Positions 17,278 through 25,203 of a DNA stretch of 27,142 nucleotides are shown one piece after another. Within the stretch, counting starts at the first letter, position 1. Each line of letters begins with the position of its first letter. The translations under genes were made by a program, and so were the position numbers. The notes beneath the pieces were generated by a model. It worked only from the letters and a program-made list of their open reading frames with translations, searched no databases and had not been told where the DNA came from. Source of the DNA: Caldora sp. SIO3E6 (GTDB taxonomy: Bacteria > Cyanobacteriota > Cyanobacteriia > Cyanobacteriales > Coleofasciculaceae); the NCBI GenBank assembly GCA_010672185.1, contig JAAHHL010000035.1, positions 1 to 27,142 on the forward strand, written 5' to 3'.

Positions 17278-18327
17278 TCAGGCTAAGTGATAAAGCCATC
17301 TTGATAGTTGCTTAGCGAATTCTTCACCATCCCAATCCTCGACTCCAAAACGAGGAAACTCAAAATAGTCAGGATTGCGTCGCACTTTCTTCGGATAGGT
17401 AGAGCAAGCGCAAACAAAGCCTACTTCGCGAGCCAGAGTAGTTGTTTCTGATACGTAATCACCGTAAGGATAGGCAAAGGTATTGACCGGATGCTCTAAG
17501 ATTTCCTCTAAACAGGTTTTACTCTGCTGAAGTTCGTACTTTTGCTGAGGCAGTGACAGGGAAGAGAGGAAGGGATGGTTGATTGTATGAGCGCCAACTT
17601 CGACCAATGAACCCTGCTCCAGGGTAGATACTTCCTCTGGTGAAAGGGAGCGGTGTGTTGAGCGGTTGGTGCTATCCGCACCAGACCAAATTCGCAGTTG
17701 CTCCAGTAGCTTTTGGCACTCATCTAAAGGCAAAGGACGCAGCAGTAGATAAAGTTCTCGGTAGAGACTCTGACGTGGACTAGGGTCAGCTTCCTCTGGA
17801 TCCCCCCAACTCCAAGTACAATTACGTTGATAAGTATCCTCGCTATACTCAGCTGCCTCGCCTAAATCCCATTCGTAGTTACTGCCGTTAATATTCAGAC
17901 GCAGAATTTGGGGTAATTTACCCGGTTGCAATAGTAGTCGATCTAGTTCATCCCACCAGAATTCCCGTTCGTGTTCTAGGTTGCCAGTGGCAACAAACAC
18001 CGTTGCTGGAATTTCATACTTTTCTAGTAAAGGCTTGGCGTTATAGAGATTGTCAGCGTAGCCATCATCAAAAGTAATGGCTACTGACCAATTGGGAGAG
18101 TTTCCCTCCTGGGAAGTTTTAACCAGTTGCTGCAGTGGTACTGGATGAGTGTGTTTTTTGAGTACTTCCAAGTGCTCAGCAAAGTGACGTGGTGTTACAC
18201 ACAAATTGAATGGATCTGATGATACCTCAGCCACCCGGTGGTAAAGCAAGACCAGACCCCCTGGTGCAAATTGGTTCCTAACTCGCCGGGTTGTTCGCTT
18301 TAGTCTGCCGAGTCCGCGTATTCTCAT
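17278..18327 (-). CDS. Polysaccharide deacetylase family protein (NodB/CE4 type)
   Basis: This 349-residue protein has the CE4 motifs in order. TFDDGY (85-90) carries the base and metal-binding aspartates D87 and D88. GAHTINH (245-251) supplies H247 and H251, the H-x3-H metal pair, and FAYPYGD (284-290) corresponds to motif 3. An insert of about 120 residues between the first and second motif (containing WWDELDRLLL) is seen in a cyanobacterial and proteobacterial subgroup of this family. No signal peptide is obvious: the N-terminus is very basic (MRIRGLGRLKRTTRRVR), so it probably acts in the cytoplasm on lipid-linked or growing glycan. It would remove N- or O-acetyl groups. Its ATG overlaps the upstream stop (ATGA), tying it to the GT2-methyltransferase copy 1. 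Confidence 0.88.
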   Translation of the reverse strand: MRIRGLGRLKRTTRRVRNQFAPGGLVLLYHRVAEVSSDPFNLCVTPRHFAEHLEVLKKHTHPVPLQQLVKTSQEGNSPNWSVAITFDDGYADNLYNAKPLLEKYEIPATVFVATGNLEHEREFWWDELDRLLLQPGKLPQILRLNINGSNYEWDLGEAAEYSEDTYQRNCTWSWGDPEEADPSPRQSLYRELYLLLRPLPLDECQKLLEQLRIWSGADSTNRSTHRSLSPEEVSTLEQGSLVEVGAHTINHPFLSSLSLPQQKYELQQSKTCLEEILEHPVNTFAYPYGDYVSETTTLAREVGFVCACSTYPKKVRRNPDYFEFPRFGVEDWDGEEFAKQLSRWLYHLA

Positions 18328-19955
18328 TGCTCTACCTCCGGTTTAACTATCCTGACTGTGACTACAACCTGATAAGTGGGGTCACAGTAATCTAATTCTT
18401 TTTTCTGTAATTCCTGACTGGCTAACCCTTGTAGAAAAGAAGTTGCTGCCAACACATTCCCGTGGCATTCAACCTTGACATTTGTTTTTGGGAAGAATTC
18501 TTCAAACAGCCGCTGTGCGGAATCGGTAGTAAAACCCCAACACCAATAATCTTTCCATTCGTCGATGCTAAGTTGGCTAATGCCTGGGAAAGTAATCAGT
18601 GCTACCCCTCCTGGTTTCAGGATGCGGTAGATTGTCTTAATTGCAGACCGCACATCAAAAATTAAATGCAGTGTTTGCGTCAGAACCAGGCAGTCAAAGG
18701 CATCTGAGGGAATGTTGCCCGCATTGCTTAAATCTCCCACAATCGTTGCATCAGGATTGCCTTCTACCACATGAAGTACATCACTTTTGGTAACGCGATC
18801 GCCTCCAAATTGCATAGTGTAGGAGTTATCCCCAATTTCGAGTACCCGACCTCGAATATCATTAGCTTGGCGTGTTAGAAAGTTTTCAACATAGTAGCGG
18901 TCAACGGGTAGACCCCGGTCAAAACCGAACTCTTTGCTGAGGGGTGTGATCCTTCGCAGGTTGCCAAATTTGACTTTCCCTACGGGTGGACGATATTCAA
19001 CTCCGTGCCATTGAGCCTGTAGCCTACTATAGATGGAAGCGGGCAATACTCCTTTGGTAATCGACTTCACTAGTTCTTTCATCAGCTTCTTTAGATAACG
19101 AGAACTTTTTAACAGGTGGTATAAATTTGGATGGCGATAGGGAAACAGCTGTGTCTTGAGTGCCTGCCAAATCTCGTTGTCTTGAATTTCCTGTTGAGAC
19201 AAATACTTCTCTAGCCAGTTCAAAAAATTCAGATGACCAGAATACCGATCTGACGCAACATGACAGGTACTATTGGGGTGTAACCTATAGCGGTCCCAAG
19301 ACCCACTTTCAACAAAAACAGGTGTGTTGAGCCAGACTTTGGAATAAAAGACTTGATCCTCGAACATACCCCGAAAGGACTCCTCGAATCCCCCGACTTC
19401 TTCTATCGTCTTTCGTCGAAATAAAGTACTGCAGTTGCCTGGTGGGTCAGCTTTGTTTTGTAAACGGAGAGTGAGCAGAGTTGGTGGCTTCACTAAAGCA
19501 TTAGGCTTCACACCCAGCATACTCTTGCTGTCCCGTTCGATATCTTCTGGATTACCTGTCCAACTGTGCCAATAATGAGTATGTCCGTACAACATACCAG
19601 CTTCAGGCTGTGAGTCTAAGATTGCAACCTGCTTCTCCAGTTTCTGAGGCAACCAAATGTCATCTGCGTCCAGAAAGGCAATGTATTCACCTTGAGCTTT
19701 GCGGACACCCAGATTGCGGGAAGCGCTCATACCTCGATTCTTGTGGCTTTCGTGCTCTAAATAGTGAACTTTGCCAGGGTTTTGTTGTGCATATTTCTGG
19801 GCTATTTGAGTACTCTTGTCGGTTGAGCCGTCGTCTACCAGCAGCAATTCCCAGTTGTCATAGGTTTGGGCAAATATACTCTGGATAGTTTCCTCAATAA
19901 ACTTTTCTTCATTTAAGAAAATAGTGATTACAGAGACTAATAATTGACCATTCAT
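18324..19955 (-). CDS. Bifunctional GT2 glycosyltransferase fused to a SAM methyltransferase (copy 1)
   Basis: This 543-residue paralogue of the gene at 14609-16270 has the same layout. The GT2 domain has DDGSTD (41-46) and DADD (96-99), followed by a basic linker. The methyltransferase domain opens with FGFDRGLPVDRYYVENFL and has RVLEIGDNSYTMQFGGD as motif I, VGDL, FDCLVLTQTLHLIFDV and ILKPGGVALITFPG. The two copies share RGMSASRNLG and DD(I/V)WLPQKLEKQV in the GT2 half. The C-termini also agree (EKKELDY/QKKELDY with DP-Y-Q). They differ enough to be old paralogues and may use different acceptors. A HIP1 octamer occurs at 18795, at the same codons as the one at 15083 in copy 2. The deacetylase follows with a 4-base overlap. 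Confidence 0.9.
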   Translation of the reverse strand: MNGQLLVSVITIFLNEEKFIEETIQSIFAQTYDNWELLLVDDGSTDKSTQIAQKYAQQNPGKVHYLEHESHKNRGMSASRNLGVRKAQGEYIAFLDADDIWLPQKLEKQVAILDSQPEAGMLYGHTHYWHSWTGNPEDIERDSKSMLGVKPNALVKPPTLLTLRLQNKADPPGNCSTLFRRKTIEEVGGFEESFRGMFEDQVFYSKVWLNTPVFVESGSWDRYRLHPNSTCHVASDRYSGHLNFLNWLEKYLSQQEIQDNEIWQALKTQLFPYRHPNLYHLLKSSRYLKKLMKELVKSITKGVLPASIYSRLQAQWHGVEYRPPVGKVKFGNLRRITPLSKEFGFDRGLPVDRYYVENFLTRQANDIRGRVLEIGDNSYTMQFGGDRVTKSDVLHVVEGNPDATIVGDLSNAGNIPSDAFDCLVLTQTLHLIFDVRSAIKTIYRILKPGGVALITFPGISQLSIDEWKDYWCWGFTTDSAQRLFEEFFPKTNVKVECHGNVLAATSFLQGLASQELQKKELDYCDPTYQVVVTVRIVKPEVEQ

Positions 19956-19960
19956 TGTCT

Positions 19961-20809
19961 TTATTGATGTATTTTTTTATCCAGTAAATCCAAAATTTTT
20001 GAGTCTTGACAAGCGTCAAATTTTCTGGCAAATAAATATGAAGATTTTGATAAATTTTCTAAATCCTTTGTACATAAAATTGCCGGATGTGCTGCATTAT
20101 TCGACCAATCCGTGTAAGTTAAATTGTTATTTATAATGTCTTTTTGAAACGGTGAATTCATGAAAATAGTTTGAAAAAAAATTTCATCTGGTAAATTAAC
20201 TCCCTTAAAAAAATTAATAAATGATTTACGTTTATCGATAAAACCATTCAGGTATTCACCACATTCTCTTGATAAACACCAATAAGCAGAACCAGCAAAT
20301 GGTTGAAATCCTTTAGGAAATCGTCTCTCAATTTTAGTTTTAAAACGATTTTTCAATATGCGTAAATACAAGTATTTTATTCTGCCCATTCCTCCATCAA
20401 TTTCTCCCTCTTCTTGCCATTGTTTGGATGGAATAGAAAAGTATTCCATAAAAGACTTGTTGGGATTTGCTAGTAAAAAATATTCAACTTCTTTTCTTGA
20501 TTTAATAGGATAGTCTTGTCCCGTTAACAGCTTCACATAATTAAAGTCAATGTCTTGTTTGAATATTTCTTTAATACCTAATAAAACAGGAGATATTTGA
20601 CTAAAATCACCCCAATAAATATTTTTTCTTTGCAAAAGAAACATGTTTGAATTTTTATTGATAAATTCATATATTTCTTGATAAATGTCTTGATTAGTTT
20701 TTTTGTCAATATGCACAAAAAATGTACTTTCTTCTACATCAAGACGGTTGATCAGACGTATTAACTGTTGAGGATTTTTGTGGACTAATATTATGTATGC
20801 TATTTTCAT
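19961..20809 (-). CDS. GT14 family (core-2/I-branching) glycosyltransferase
   Basis: This 282-residue protein has the features of the GT14 branching family: IAYIILVHKNPQQL at the N-terminus, VHIDKK (32-37), YWGDFS (65-70), KLLTGQDYPI (93-102), GSAYWCLSRE and PDEIFFQT. In eukaryotes the family makes beta-1,6-GlcNAc branches; bacterial members transfer xylose or other sugars and their products vary. It would be the probable branching enzyme of this polymer. The gene is clearly richer in A and T than the GT2 genes on both sides, with long A/T runs and mainly AAA/AAT/TTT codons, which suggests separate acquisition. It begins 57 bases after the GT2 at 20867 and ends five bases before the GT2-methyltransferase start. 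Confidence 0.86.
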   Translation of the reverse strand: MKIAYIILVHKNPQQLIRLINRLDVEESTFFVHIDKKTNQDIYQEIYEFINKNSNMFLLQRKNIYWGDFSQISPVLLGIKEIFKQDIDFNYVKLLTGQDYPIKSRKEVEYFLLANPNKSFMEYFSIPSKQWQEEGEIDGGMGRIKYLYLRILKNRFKTKIERRFPKGFQPFAGSAYWCLSRECGEYLNGFIDKRKSFINFFKGVNLPDEIFFQTIFMNSPFQKDIINNNLTYTDWSNNAAHPAILCTKDLENLSKSSYLFARKFDACQDSKILDLLDKKIHQ

Positions 20810-20866
20810 AACATTTCTCTTGAATGTAAATAGGTTATCAAAAAATACTTCTAATACTTACAACTA

Positions 20867-21799
20867 TCAATTAATGAATAACATCCGCTTTCCCATTGAT
20901 TTCACAATCTTTTTCATCTGCCTGACAAGCTTCTGAATACTTCTTTGAAATTTGTGCAAGCGTGGGTGACGATAAGGCAATAGCGCTTGTTGGAGAGCGT
21001 ACCAGACTTCTGTATTTTTGAAGGACTGCTGAACTAAATACTTTTCTAGCCAGTTAAAAAAAATTAGCTGCGCAGAAGCATCTTCTCCTGTATCCATCGA
21101 AACATGCCATGAGCTGTCTGAGCGCTGTCGATACTTATCCCAACAGGCACTATGAACAAATACAGGTGCTTTAAGACATAGTTTTGCCAACAATACTTGA
21201 TCTTCATACAGGTGCTGGATCGTTTCGTCAAATCTACCGACCTCTTCGACTACTTGGCGTCGCATCATAAGACCACAAGGACAAGGTATAGTTGCTGGAT
21301 CTCTTAGATAGAGAGTAAGCAGGGTGGGTGGATTAGACAAGGTATTGGGCTGAATACCCAGTTTTGCCATAAAGTCCCGTTGGATATCTTGAGGATTTTC
21401 TGTCCAGCTATACCAATATTTGGTAGATCCATAAACCATAGCAGTGTCAGGCTGTGATTCCAGAATCCCTACTTGCTGCTTCAGTTTTTCTGGTAAATAA
21501 ACATCATCAGCATCCAGAAGAGCAATATACTTACCTCTAGCGTTGCTGATACCAAAATTGCGGGAAGTACTCTTGCCTAGATTTTGGTGGTCTTCGTGTT
21601 CGAGATAACAAACTTTTCCGGGATATTGCTCAGCATACCGTTGAGCAATTTGAGTACTACTATCGGTTGAACCATCATCTATCAATAATAATTCCCAATT
21701 GTCATAGGTCTGGGCAATTACGCTCTCAATTGCTTCTTGAATGAATTTCTCTGTATTTAGGAATGGGGTAATGATGGAAACCAGAGGTTGACTACTCAT
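20867..21799 (-). CDS. Glycosyltransferase family 2 (stand-alone paralogue, copy 1)
   Basis: This 310-residue GT2 enzyme has DDGSTD at 41-46 and DADD at 96-99. It closely matches the gene at 16267-17256 (HQNLGKSTSRN, DDVYLPEKLKQQVGIL, YWYSW). The end of the protein is a short basic leucine-rich tail, about 20 residues shorter than in its sister. The order of this gene relative to the GT2-methyltransferase copy 1 repeats the order of the other pair, so it appears to be half of a duplicated cassette with a GT14 inserted between. It probably adds one sugar of the chain. The start is an ATG with no strong Shine-Dalgarno. Confidence 0.91.
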   Translation of the reverse strand: MSSQPLVSIITPFLNTEKFIQEAIESVIAQTYDNWELLLIDDGSTDSSTQIAQRYAEQYPGKVCYLEHEDHQNLGKSTSRNFGISNARGKYIALLDADDVYLPEKLKQQVGILESQPDTAMVYGSTKYWYSWTENPQDIQRDFMAKLGIQPNTLSNPPTLLTLYLRDPATIPCPCGLMMRRQVVEEVGRFDETIQHLYEDQVLLAKLCLKAPVFVHSACWDKYRQRSDSSWHVSMDTGEDASAQLIFFNWLEKYLVQQSFKNTEVWYALQQALLPYRHPRLHKFQRSIQKLVRQMKKIVKSMGKRMLFIN

Positions 21800-21832
21800 T
21801 ATTCTAATATTGATTGAATAACATCAATTAAA

Positions 21833-22954
21833 TTACTTTACATATTGACTGATGGTTTTATTCCGGATATATCTAATCGTGTTCACAAAACGTGAACCCA
21901 AAAATAATTTCAGTGTTAATCGTAGATATCCCTTGGCAAGTAAAATGTGTTTATTGAGAAGATAAGACTGGATTAAAGTTTGCCCAACTTTAGATTTATT
22001 TTTTTCAAAAGAATAGTTTGCTAATCTTAATAGTTGGATACTTAGATGATTACAAACATGGGTGTAGTGTTGTTTAACCTCTTTTTGAGAAAGTTGATAG
22101 TATTGACAAAAATCTTGGTGTAATTTTAATATCTCTTCTATAGTTATGTTTAATTGTTTTATTTCTATCTCTTTTATTTCATCTGGAGGATTACTCCACA
22201 ACGAAGCCATTGCTTTAAGAAGTACTCCATTATTCCACTTAGTAGCCTTTTGCAAACCTACTAAATGTCTTATATGATTAAGCTTAATTTGCAGTGGTTC
22301 ATTGTTAACTATATTACCATAATTGGTTGTCATAGATGAAGAATTTGTCCGTAGTCTCATTAAATATTCATCTAAGTTCGCAACTTGTAGATGACGAGTA
22401 ATTCTCCACCACAAATCATAATCTTGAGCATAGACGAATCGTTCATTGTAGAATCCAATCTGTTCCGTAATAGTTTGTTTACGAAACATTACAGAACCAT
22501 GAATAAAAGGGCAATAAAATAAAATTTTCCAACGAATTCCTGTGGTATCACAGGGTTCATCGTACTCTCCAATCAAGTTTCCTTGTGAATCAATATTTTT
22601 AAACCATGAACCTAACAGTGCTACTTCAGAGTGAGCTTCTAGGAAAGCAACTTGCTTAGTAAACCTTTCCGGCTCTGAAACATCATCCGCATCTTGACGA
22701 GCAATGAATTCACCTTCTGCTAATTTCCATCCTTTGTTCAGACTCCTAGTTAAGCCAAGGTTTTGCTCATTATCTATCAACCGGATACGTAGATCATCAT
22801 AGGAACAGATAATCTCTCTTGTACTATCGGTAGAGCCATCGTTAATAATTAAAAATTCAAAGTCTTTAAATGTCTGAGCAAGAATACTATCCATCGCTTC
22901 TCGAAGATAGCGTTCTCCGTTATATACTGCCATTAAAACTGTGACTTTAGGCAT
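21833..22954 (-). CDS. Glycosyltransferase family 2
   Basis: This 373-residue GT-A enzyme starts MPKVTVLMAVYNGERYLREA. It has NDGSTD (38-43), NLGLTRSLNKG (65-75) and ARQDADD (85-91), the pattern of the large GT2 group of chain-building transferases. The ATG at 22954 is preferred over 22960 because AAGGTG at 22962-22967 sits seven bases from it but only one base from the longer start. A helical C-terminal third (beyond residue 210) rich in Ile, Leu and Gln may bind the acceptor or membrane. It belongs to a different subgroup from the four cassette GT2 domains. It lies downstream of the methyltransferase next to the exporter. Confidence 0.91.
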   Translation of the reverse strand: MPKVTVLMAVYNGERYLREAMDSILAQTFKDFEFLIINDGSTDSTREIICSYDDLRIRLIDNEQNLGLTRSLNKGWKLAEGEFIARQDADDVSEPERFTKQVAFLEAHSEVALLGSWFKNIDSQGNLIGEYDEPCDTTGIRWKILFYCPFIHGSVMFRKQTITEQIGFYNERFVYAQDYDLWWRITRHLQVANLDEYLMRLRTNSSSMTTNYGNIVNNEPLQIKLNHIRHLVGLQKATKWNNGVLLKAMASLWSNPPDEIKEIEIKQLNITIEEILKLHQDFCQYYQLSQKEVKQHYTHVCNHLSIQLLRLANYSFEKNKSKVGQTLIQSYLLNKHILLAKGYLRLTLKLFLGSRFVNTIRYIRNKTISQYVK

Positions 22955-22961
22955 TATCATT

Positions 22962-22967
22962 CACCTT
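22962..22967 (-). promoter_or_regulatory. Shine-Dalgarno AAGGTG that selects the GT2 start
   Basis: It is seven bases before ATG 22954 and only one base before ATG 22960, so the inner ATG is favoured. Confidence 0.6.
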
Positions 22968-22980
22968 TGTATTACAAATA

Positions 22981-23802
22981 TTAAGATGTAAAACTATTGC
23001 CAAAAAAATTGATTCGTCTCTTCATTGAAGAGATTATTACCTTGGGAAATAACTTAATCATATTGAGGAGAGATATTTTCTGTGGATTAGTTGCTTTTTC
23101 CAACTCATTCTTTACATATCGTAATTCTGACTTGGTATCAATATATAAACCTGGATGTACCACTGAAATGCAAGAAGAGTCATCACATTTCCAAATATCT
23201 ACCGTATTAGAGACCAAAGAATTATTATTTTTTAAATAATTCTTTTCAACAAACATTAATATATTTTGTCTGTAATAATAAGCTACACTATTATTGTTCC
23301 ATATTTTTGGGCGAATCCAATCTAACACTACATAATCTTTTTTTTGAAATAAATTTACCCAATATTCTGGCCACTGTTCATTTATATGATTAACGCCACC
23401 TTGATCAGGTATTGCAGCAGAAAAAAGAATCACTTTCCCCAATTTTGTTAATGAATCAATAAAAATTTCAGCAGATTCATCAGATAAATGTTCAGCAACT
23501 TCTAAGGACACAACTAAATCAAACACTTTCTGAATTTTTAAGGGTTTATTTAGCTGACATGCTACAAAGTTTTCTTGTGGTATTACTAATATATTCGGAG
23601 TAACATAATCGCCATCAAAGCCTAATATTTCTTCAGCCCCTAATTCTTTAAATACCTTCAACCAAGTTCCATCACCACAACCAACATCAACTATTTTATT
23701 ACATGGAAATTTTTCTAAAATTAATGGAATAATTTGTTCAGCAGAATGTCTTACTTCTTGAGCATGATAGTTGTAAAAATCTTCTGTATAAGAATTTTGC
23801 AT
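22981..23802 (-). CDS. Class I SAM-dependent methyltransferase next to the exporter
   Basis: This 273-residue protein has VDVGCGDGTW (38-47) as motif I, GFDGD with acidic D63 at the second strand, and FDLVVSLEVAEHL in the motif II region, which are standard for class I enzymes. The region IPDQGGVNHINEQWPEYW is characteristic of a subgroup found in glycan clusters. It lies directly downstream of the exporter ATPase, whose C-terminal domain may recognise a modified chain end, so capping of the polymer by methylation is a reasonable but unproved role. The gene is AT-rich. There are 38 bases between it and the ATPase gene. Confidence 0.88.
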   Translation of the reverse strand: MQNSYTEDFYNYHAQEVRHSAEQIIPLILEKFPCNKIVDVGCGDGTWLKVFKELGAEEILGFDGDYVTPNILVIPQENFVACQLNKPLKIQKVFDLVVSLEVAEHLSDESAEIFIDSLTKLGKVILFSAAIPDQGGVNHINEQWPEYWVNLFQKKDYVVLDWIRPKIWNNNSVAYYYRQNILMFVEKNYLKNNNSLVSNTVDIWKCDDSSCISVVHPGLYIDTKSELRYVKNELEKATNPQKISLLNMIKLFPKVIISSMKRRINFFGNSFTS

Positions 23803-23840
23803 TTTTTTAACCAGATCAACTATTAATAAATTTAATGAAG

Positions 23841-25133
23841 TTAACTCTCAGAAATTATTTGCCATTTAGGCTCTAAGAAAATAACTCCCATATTACTAAA
23901 TGGAGTACGACCAGTTCCATAGATATCTGTACCTTCTATACGAAAGCTTAAATATCCAGTTAAAGTATCAATATCGATAGCACCATCGCCTAACCAGATA
24001 TCTACTGTATAATTTCCTTGAAGAAGAGGAATATGTTTTACCCTACATAGCATCGTAGCTGAATTATAGTACTTACCATTAGTTTCAAAACCTGTCATTC
24101 TAGTATTTACACCTGTAAGAGTACCAAAAAGTTCATGATGAATAACAACACCCATTACAGGAGTTTTTAGTTTGGGATAATTTCCTGAATTAAACGTCAT
24201 TTCAAAGGTTATATCAGCACCTAGTGGAAAGGAGCTATTTTCTCGATTATCTGAATCTAAGACTCTTACGGAAGTGATTAATGGTTTTGCCCAAGAAGGA
24301 CGAAAATTAATCAATTCTTTTTCAGGCTCTTGCTGATTTTGATGGTCAACCTCTAAATAGCGTTTTATTGCATATTGTGTGTTTCCATGAAAGGCTAATT
24401 TTCCACTTTTAAGCATTATACAAGACGAACATAAATTACTAATTGCTGCCATCTGATGACTGACAAAAATTACTGTTTTTCCTTCTTCTGCTACTTTTTC
24501 CATCCTCCCTAAACACTTCTTCTGAAACTGGGCATCTCCTACTGCTAGCACTTCATCTACAATCAAAATCTCTGGCTCTAAATGTGCTGCCACTGCGAAT
24601 GCAAGACGTACATACATCCCTGAAGAATAGCGCTTAACCGGTGTATCCAGAAATTTTTCAACTTCAGCAAAGGCAACAATCTCATCAAACTTCCTCTTAA
24701 TCTCCGCTTTGCTCATCCCTAAAATCGCACCGTTGAGATAGATATTTTCCCGTCCAGTTAATTCTCCATGAAAGCCTGTTCCAACTTCCAAGAGACTTGC
24801 TACTCGACCTTTAATAACAATACGTCCATTAGTAGGCTCCGTAATCCTACTCAAAATCTTTAATAAAGTCGATTTTCCTGCACCATTGCGACCGATAATG
24901 CCAACTCTATCTCCCTGTTTAATTTCAAAAGAAACATCATTTAAAGCCCAAAATTCTTCACGATCTGGATTAAGAGAATTTTCTTTAGTAGGTTTCAGTA
25001 ATTTCGAGCTAAAAGACTTTACTCCATCTGTAATTAACTCACGTAAGGTCTGATTGCTACCTTTTTTTTTCTGTTGGTGGGCAATAATGTATTTCTTGCT
25101 GAGATGTTCGACCCGAATGACAGTATCAGACAT
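23841..25133 (-). CDS. wzt: ABC exporter ATPase with carbohydrate-binding C-terminal domain (Wzt type)
   Basis: This 430-residue protein has an ATPase domain of about 260 residues with Walker A GRNGAGKST (81-89), signature YSSGM (169-173), Walker B ILIVDE (189-194) and switch histidine H226 in VSHQM. A lysine-rich insert after residue 20 is usual for Wzt/TagH-type ATPases. After a linker the C-terminal domain (about 285-427) reads as beta-rich and matches the Wzt C-terminal sugar-binding module, with the run PLITSVRVLDSDN, then GNYTVDIWLGDG and GVIFLEPKW. In E. coli O8/O9a this domain binds the methylated chain end and gates export. The gene is paired with the permease upstream. Wzt is used here as a family name; the polymer exported is unknown. 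Confidence 0.93.
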   Translation of the reverse strand: MSDTVIRVEHLSKKYIIAHQQKKKGSNQTLRELITDGVKSFSSKLLKPTKENSLNPDREEFWALNDVSFEIKQGDRVGIIGRNGAGKSTLLKILSRITEPTNGRIVIKGRVASLLEVGTGFHGELTGRENIYLNGAILGMSKAEIKRKFDEIVAFAEVEKFLDTPVKRYSSGMYVRLAFAVAAHLEPEILIVDEVLAVGDAQFQKKCLGRMEKVAEEGKTVIFVSHQMAAISNLCSSCIMLKSGKLAFHGNTQYAIKRYLEVDHQNQQEPEKELINFRPSWAKPLITSVRVLDSDNRENSSFPLGADITFEMTFNSGNYPKLKTPVMGVVIHHELFGTLTGVNTRMTGFETNGKYYNSATMLCRVKHIPLLQGNYTVDIWLGDGAIDIDTLTGYLSFRIEGTDIYGTGRTPFSNMGVIFLEPKWQIISES

Positions 25134-25203
25134 AATTATAATTTGCTATTAATTATTAATTTAAGTTTGAATTATCTCTTTTTATTGACTTAATTCAGTA
25201 CAA

